Shown: piece after piece, positions 59,911 to 64,000 of the stretch | Numbering within the stretch: position 1 is the first letter of the stretch | Layout: each line of letters begins with the position of its first letter | Origin: CAYQTL01 sp964420405 | Lineage (GTDB): Bacteria > Acidobacteriota > Thermoanaerobaculia > Thermoanaerobaculales > Sulfomarinibacteraceae | Reading direction: 5' to 3' | Assembly (NCBI GenBank): GCA_964420405.1 | Contig: CAYQTL010000002.1 | Span: 1 to 64,000 of the forward strand | Length of the DNA stretch: 64,000 bases | The notes under the pieces: generated by a model | What the model was told of the DNA's origin: nothing | The model's input: the letters and a program-made list of their open reading frames with translations, nothing else | Database searches by the model: none | Position numbers and translations under genes: made by a program

Positions 59911-59928
59911 GTCCTCCCACGGGAGGAC
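59911..59928. terminator. Hairpin downstream of the sigma-54 activator gene
   Basis: GTCCTCC and GGAGGAC pair around CACG, about 80 bp past the stop of the activator. It may end that transcript, though no T-run follows on the minus strand. The rest of 59771-60010 shows no gene. Confidence 0.3.
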
Positions 59929-60010
59929 CCGTCGTTCGTCGCAGCGCCCGTCCCCACCGGACCTCGGACCCGTCACCCGTTCACATCGCGCCACTGCGAC
60001 ATCGCGGGGA

Positions 60011-63000
60011 TCACGGCGACGGGTCGCGCAGCCCGAGCCGGCGGAGGTGATACAGCAGCGCCTGCCGGCTGATCCCGAGCTCCCGGGCGGCGGCGGAGCG
60101 GTTGCCGCCGGTGCGCCGGAGCGCCTCCCGCAGCGCCTCGGCCTTGGCGGCGTCGAGAATCTCGTTCCAGCGCCGGACCGGCGCCGGCGCCGGGCTCGCG
60201 CCGCCGACCGGCAGATGCCCGGGCGTCACCGGCTCGCCCGCCGTCCGGATCATCGCCACCTCCACCGCGTGCCGGAGCTCGCGGACGTTGCCGGGCCATG
60301 CGTAGCGCGCCAGCGCCCGCTCCGCGTCCGGCGTCCAGCGGCACCGTCGCAGCCCGTGCCGCTGCTCCGCCTCGCGTTCGAACACCGCCCGCAGCTCGGG
60401 GATGTCCTCGGGCCGGTCGCGCAGCGCCGGCACCTCCACCCGGCCGACCGCGATCCGGAAGTACAGATCCTCGCGGAAGGTCCCGGCCGCCACCCTCGCG
60501 GGAAGATCGCGATGGGTCGCGGCCACGATCCGGGCGTCCACCCGGCTGACGAGGTCGCCGCCCACCGGCCGGACCTCGCCGCTTTCGAGGAAACGCAGCA
60601 GCTTGACCTGCATGGGTGGCGACAGGTCCCCGATCTCGTCGAGAAACAGCGTGCCGCCGTCGGCGGTCTGCGCCAGGCCGCGACGGCTCCGGTCCGCGCC
60701 GGTGTAGGCGCCGCGCACGGCACCGAAGAGCTCCGCCTCGAGCAGGCTGTCGGGAATCGCCGCCACGTTGACCGGCACGAAGGCGCCCCTGCGAGCGGAC
60801 AGACGGTGCAGCTCACGGGCGACCAGCTCCTTGCCGGAGCCCGTCTCGCCGGTCACGAGCACGGGCACGACGGTCGGCGCAAGCGACGCAACCTGCGCCC
60901 GCAACGTCTGCATCTCCGGCGACATCCCGAGAATCGGCGAGGTCTCCCGACCGCCGGGCCGGTCGTCCGCCGTCGGCGCGAACCCGAGCTGCAGGTCGAG
61001 GATGCCGGCCAGCAGCCGCCACCGCACGACGTCCGGCGGCTCGCCGCCGAGCGGCAGCAGATCCAGCCCGAACTCGCGGCGAACCGGACCCGGCGGGCCG
61101 TCTCCCCGCCGCCACAGGGGCGTCGCCGCGCCCGCGCGTCGGACCTCGATCCCGCCGACTCCGACCCAGTCGAGCAGCGCCTCCACGTCCCCGTCCCCGA
61201 CGCGCTCGGGACCGCCCTCCTCGAGCAGCCGGAGCAGGGACCCGAGCGCACGGTCGGGCTCCCTGCCCGCCCGTCGCAGCTCCGCGGCCCATCCCTCGAG
61301 CCCAGCCTCCCGCAGGACGGCGGCGCTCTCGGCCCGACGCCGGTCGTCCACCCGGATCCGATCCGGCACCAGCCGCGCGGCCACCGCCAGCGCCATCGCC
61401 CCACGCAGGTCGCGGACCCCCACGTCCTGCGGGTCCGACCCGGCCGCGATCCAGCGCGACGCCAGGCCGAGGCCCCAGCCGTCGGCGCCGTCCACGCCCC
61501 GCGGCTCGACGCCGCGCACGGCGTCGAGGACCGCCGCCCAGGACGCCGCCTCCTCGCCGCCGAGCGCGAGCCGCGCGGCGGCCTGGGCCAGCTCCCCCTC
61601 GAGCAGCGCGCGAACCCCGTCGAGCAGGGCGTACGCCTCGCGGAGCCGGGGATCACGTCCCGTGGCGCCGTCGATCCGGAGCCGGCCGACGCAGTCCCGG
61701 AAGCGGTCGAGATGACCCACGGCGAGGTGCCACCGGGCGCGCTCGAGGACCACGAACAGGTCGCGGCCAGCCTCCTCCAGGGCCGTCAGACGACGGTCCG
61801 CCGAGCCCACCCGCAGCCGGTCGATGTCGCTCACCGCCAGGTTGAAGCGGACGATCCGGGTACGCGACTCGAACCCCGCCGCCTCCAGCAGTCGCAGGGC
61901 GCGGAGCCCGTGGACGTCGGCCGCCTCCGAGTCCCCCTCGGCGAGCGCCGCCGAGCCGAGGTCGATCTCCAGCATCGCGCGCTCGCCGGGCGTGAGGTCG
62001 TCGCCGGCGAGCAGGTTCAGCAACCGGCGGGCCGCCGAGGCGCGGCGTCCCTCCAGCGCCAACGCACGCAGATGGAGCAGCCGCCGGCGCAGGAAGGGAT
62101 GGCCCTGCGTCACCTCCCGTCGCCATTCCCGGTCGGCGAGACAGCCGGGCTGCTCGACCGCCGCGCGCTCGAGGGCGATCCAGCGGGCGACGACGCCGCC
62201 CACGGCACCCGCCACCGCGTCCAGCTCCGCCGTCGCCCGACCGCGGTCGCCGCTGCGTCGCAGCCCGTCGAGTGCGACCGCGGCGGCGGCCAGCGGTGCC
62301 CGCTCGCGCTCACGGGTCGTGAGCACGCCGGTGCGGCCTCCGATCCGCTCGGCGACCGCCAGCCACCGACGCCAGGGACCGCCCGCCTCGCCGAGGGCGT
62401 CCACCGCCGCCCGCGCGCCCGCCAGGTCCTGGTGCAGCAGGCACGCCTCGGCCATCGCCGCCTCGACCTCCGAACCGAGCGCGCCCCGCGCGACGTCCAC
62501 CAGCAGCGCCCGCACCGGCCGCCCCTCCAGCTCGAGCACCTGTCGCCGGCACCAGGCGGCGAGCCGGCCGGCCTCCTCGCGGTCGGCGAGGGCGCGGTGC
62601 CGGAGCCGGCGGGGATCGCCCGGCTCGAACAGCTCGGCGACGATCCCGTGTCGCGGGTCGGGCACCATCGGCGACGGCGTCGCCAGCCGCCACCGCCCGT
62701 CCCGGCGAACCACGCCGAGCTCCTCGGAGCGGCTGTCCAGCGCCACGTCCGGCAGACCGGCGTGGAGCCGCACCAGCCCCTCGGGGAGCCCTTCCGGCAG
62801 CAGCGCCAGCAGCCCTTCGAGGGCCTCACGGGAATGGTCGTGACCGCCGGCCGCCGCCACCCGCCGCGGCGGCGCCCACAGCGCGAGGACGTCGTCGGTG
62901 ACGCCGCGGCGGTCCTGCCGGCTGAGGGGATGGAACCGCCCGCTCCGCCGTTCGACCACCCTCCGGGCCGCTTCGAGCGAGCCTGCCGCCACAACCAGGT

Positions 63001-63829
63001 GCCGATCGAGCCGGCCCACGTCCAGCGGCACCGACGGCGGCGACCAGCCTGCCGGGAACAGGCCGACAGCCATCGCGCTGCAGCCCGGAGTGTCGGCCCA
63101 GCGCACCAGTCCGGCGAGGTCGTCGGCCGACAGCTCGCCGGCGATCACCAGGGTGCCACGGGCCCCGACCGGCGGCAGGGGCGCCGTGTCCTGGTCCCCG
63201 CCCACCCGCCGCAGCCAGCAGCTCCGGCCGGCCCGCACCATCGCCGTCCACGCCGCAGCCGCCACCCGGTCGGCCACCGCCGTCTCCGGCGTCGCCCAGA
63301 ACGACACCTCGCCGGCCTCGGGGGCGGGCGGTACGGTCCACCGCAACGCCCACAGGTTACGTGCCGTGACCCGGTCCACCGAGGCGCCGAGACGGGCGAG
63401 CAGCTGCCGCAGCCACGGTTCGAGGAAGTAGCCGTCCCCCTCGCCGCGCGGCACCTCCACGCCGCATCGAAGGGCCGTTGCCGCCACGACCCGGTCCCGC
63501 AGCAGCTGCGCCGCCCCCTCGCCTCCTCCGAGCCGCCGCGTGACCGCGGTCAGTCGGCGCGGCCAGCCTCCGAGCACCGCCTGCACGCCCCCCGGCCCGG
63601 GGATCGCGCGCGCCGTCCGGATCGCCGCCGAGCCCGGCCACAGGTCGAACTCGGCCAACAGCGCGGCGGCCGCGATCAGCTGGAGGGCCACCCGGTTGCG
63701 GTCGGCGGTTGCGAGCCGTGCCGGGTCCCGCCCGCCCGGCGGACCCGGGAGGAGCCCACCGTCCAGCTCCAGGGGAACGGGAATCGCCGGGTGGTCCACC
63801 ACCAGCGAGGCGGGCTCGGGCAGCCTCAC
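60011..63829 (-). CDS. Giant sigma-54-dependent transcriptional activator
   Basis: A 1272-residue bacterial enhancer-binding protein. The AAA+ domain (about 970-1190) has Walker A TGETGSGKELVARELH, the sigma-54 contact loop GAYTGA (family GAFTGA, about 1040), Walker B LFLDEIGDLSPPMQ and the arginine region AATHRDLPARV with FREDLYFRI. A Fis-type helix-turn-helix ends it (about 1236-1263, GGNRSAAARELGISRQALLYHL). The first 960 residues are not a receiver, GAF or PAS. They look helical and TPR-like with Arg/Ala-rich repeats, and recall the sensor arms of STAND regulators, but no intact P-loop is seen there. GTG overlaps the aroA stop (GTGA). The sigma-54 promoter at 59666 is the obvious candidate target. 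Confidence 0.92.
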   Translation of the reverse strand: MRLPEPASLVVDHPAIPVPLELDGGLLPGPPGGRDPARLATADRNRVALQLIAAAALLAEFDLWPGSAAIRTARAIPGPGGVQAVLGGWPRRLTAVTRRLGGGEGAAQLLRDRVVAATALRCGVEVPRGEGDGYFLEPWLRQLLARLGASVDRVTARNLWALRWTVPPAPEAGEVSFWATPETAVADRVAAAAWTAMVRAGRSCWLRRVGGDQDTAPLPPVGARGTLVIAGELSADDLAGLVRWADTPGCSAMAVGLFPAGWSPPSVPLDVGRLDRHLVVAAGSLEAARRVVERRSGRFHPLSRQDRRGVTDDVLALWAPPRRVAAAGGHDHSREALEGLLALLPEGLPEGLVRLHAGLPDVALDSRSEELGVVRRDGRWRLATPSPMVPDPRHGIVAELFEPGDPRRLRHRALADREEAGRLAAWCRRQVLELEGRPVRALLVDVARGALGSEVEAAMAEACLLHQDLAGARAAVDALGEAGGPWRRWLAVAERIGGRTGVLTTRERERAPLAAAAVALDGLRRSGDRGRATAELDAVAGAVGGVVARWIALERAAVEQPGCLADREWRREVTQGHPFLRRRLLHLRALALEGRRASAARRLLNLLAGDDLTPGERAMLEIDLGSAALAEGDSEAADVHGLRALRLLEAAGFESRTRIVRFNLAVSDIDRLRVGSADRRLTALEEAGRDLFVVLERARWHLAVGHLDRFRDCVGRLRIDGATGRDPRLREAYALLDGVRALLEGELAQAAARLALGGEEAASWAAVLDAVRGVEPRGVDGADGWGLGLASRWIAAGSDPQDVGVRDLRGAMALAVAARLVPDRIRVDDRRRAESAAVLREAGLEGWAAELRRAGREPDRALGSLLRLLEEGGPERVGDGDVEALLDWVGVGGIEVRRAGAATPLWRRGDGPPGPVRREFGLDLLPLGGEPPDVVRWRLLAGILDLQLGFAPTADDRPGGRETSPILGMSPEMQTLRAQVASLAPTVVPVLVTGETGSGKELVARELHRLSARRGAFVPVNVAAIPDSLLEAELFGAVRGAYTGADRSRRGLAQTADGGTLFLDEIGDLSPPMQVKLLRFLESGEVRPVGGDLVSRVDARIVAATHRDLPARVAAGTFREDLYFRIAVGRVEVPALRDRPEDIPELRAVFEREAEQRHGLRRCRWTPDAERALARYAWPGNVRELRHAVEVAMIRTAGEPVTPGHLPVGGASPAPAPVRRWNEILDAAKAEALREALRRTGGNRSAAARELGISRQALLYHLRRLGLRDPSP

Positions 63830-64000
63830 CCGCCCGTCGGCTCCCCTCCGCCGCCCGCGGCGCTGGCGGCGAGCCGCCGCCACTCGGTCCAGAAGCCCGG
63901 GAACGACTTGCTGACCACATCCGGGTGATCCAGCCGCAGCGGACCGGCGGCGAGGGCGGCCACCGCCATCGCCATCGCGATCCGGTGGTCGCCCGCCGCC
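63826..64000 (-). CDS. aroA: 3-phosphoshikimate 1-carboxyvinyltransferase (3' end only)
   Basis: The last 57 codons of EPSP synthase, the sixth enzyme of the shikimate pathway. The C-terminal motif GDHRIAMAMAVAALAAG and the ending DVVSKSFPGFWTEWRRL are diagnostic. A Gly-rich tail precedes the TGA at 63826-63828, which overlaps the GTG of the sigma-54 activator. The 5' part lies outside the window. Confidence 0.93.
   Translation of the reverse strand, partial: AAGDHRIAMAMAVAALAAGPLRLDHPDVVSKSFPGFWTEWRRLAASAAGGGGEPTGG

Noticed and set aside
59771..60010. Small gene after the sRNA terminator
   Set aside because: A GGAGGAGG sequence is present near 59840 but no start codon follows at the right distance, and no frame looks coding.
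60047..63928. A 1293-codon open frame opposite the sigma-54 activator
   Set aside because: The other strand has intact AAA+ and Fis motifs; this frame is Arg/Pro/His-rich with no recognisable fold.

Overview
The window is a 64 kb piece of a very GC-rich chromosome from a diderm (LPS-making) bacterium. Evidence for the diderm envelope is lpxB, lptB, LptC/LptA-like and LptF/LptG-like proteins. The combination of HprK, HPr, RapZ, PtsN, RpoN, long HPF, cheA hybrids and several lineage-specific hypothetical genes suggests an Acidobacteriota-like organism; this placement is inference from gene content, not a phylogeny. Most genes are packed in operons with 4-nt ATGA/GTGA stop-start overlaps. There are no rRNA genes, tRNAs, insertion sequences or CRISPR arrays that I can see.

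Layout. 1-6930: a leftward complex I operon (nuoA-E-F-G-H-J-K-L) that lacks nuoB, nuoC, nuoD and nuoI. 7182-10430: guaA and a cyclic-2,3-diphosphoglycerate-synthetase-like GTPase, separated by a G-run repeat and a perfect hairpin. 10455-16907: a chemosensory operon cheW-mcp-cheA(REC)-cheB-cheR(TPR). 16936-22215: a 3'-5' exonuclease, unknown genes, scpA-scpB and a serine hydrolase. 22218-26757: a fused LptF-LptG permease, a region with DnaA-box-like sites and an AT-rich stretch, and parA-parB, with two copies of one 16-bp palindrome, one of them inside parB. 26789-29463: a bifunctional nuclease, miaB and a secreted protein. 29595-40263: a leftward regulatory cluster read as accA, lptCA, lptB, rpoN, hpf, ptsN, hprK, rapZ, EIIA, ptsH, ptsI, with a second promoter before ptsH. 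It joins phosphotransfer signalling, sigma-54 and LPS export. 40298-54698: PP2C phosphatase, J-domain protein, two related helical-repeat proteins around a RodZ-like protein, ribF, rimO, lpxB, a 55-residue membrane protein, an IHF/HU protein, rpsA, cmk, a DUF1573 protein with an in-frame UGA, and a LarA-like racemase. 54717-64000: a rhomboid protein, a SpoU methyltransferase, a TPR protein, a MurB-like protein, a sigma-54 promoter plus terminator that define a probable small RNA, a giant sigma-54 activator and the 3' end of aroA.

The two most unusual signals are (1) a UGA codon at the first Cys position of the SCGC motif of a DUF1573 protein (52983-52985), which points to a selenoprotein, and (2) a textbook -24/-12 promoter at 59666-59681 followed about 80 nt later by a strong intrinsic terminator, with no ORF between them. 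The resulting RNA would carry an unpaired CCUCC-rich stretch able to pair with Shine-Dalgarno sequences, and it lies next to a sigma-54 activator gene. Other items include a possible replication origin with a divergent parS, split complex I genes, two Lpt fusions, and a repeated leaderless promoter design with a -10 box 6-7 nt before the start codon.
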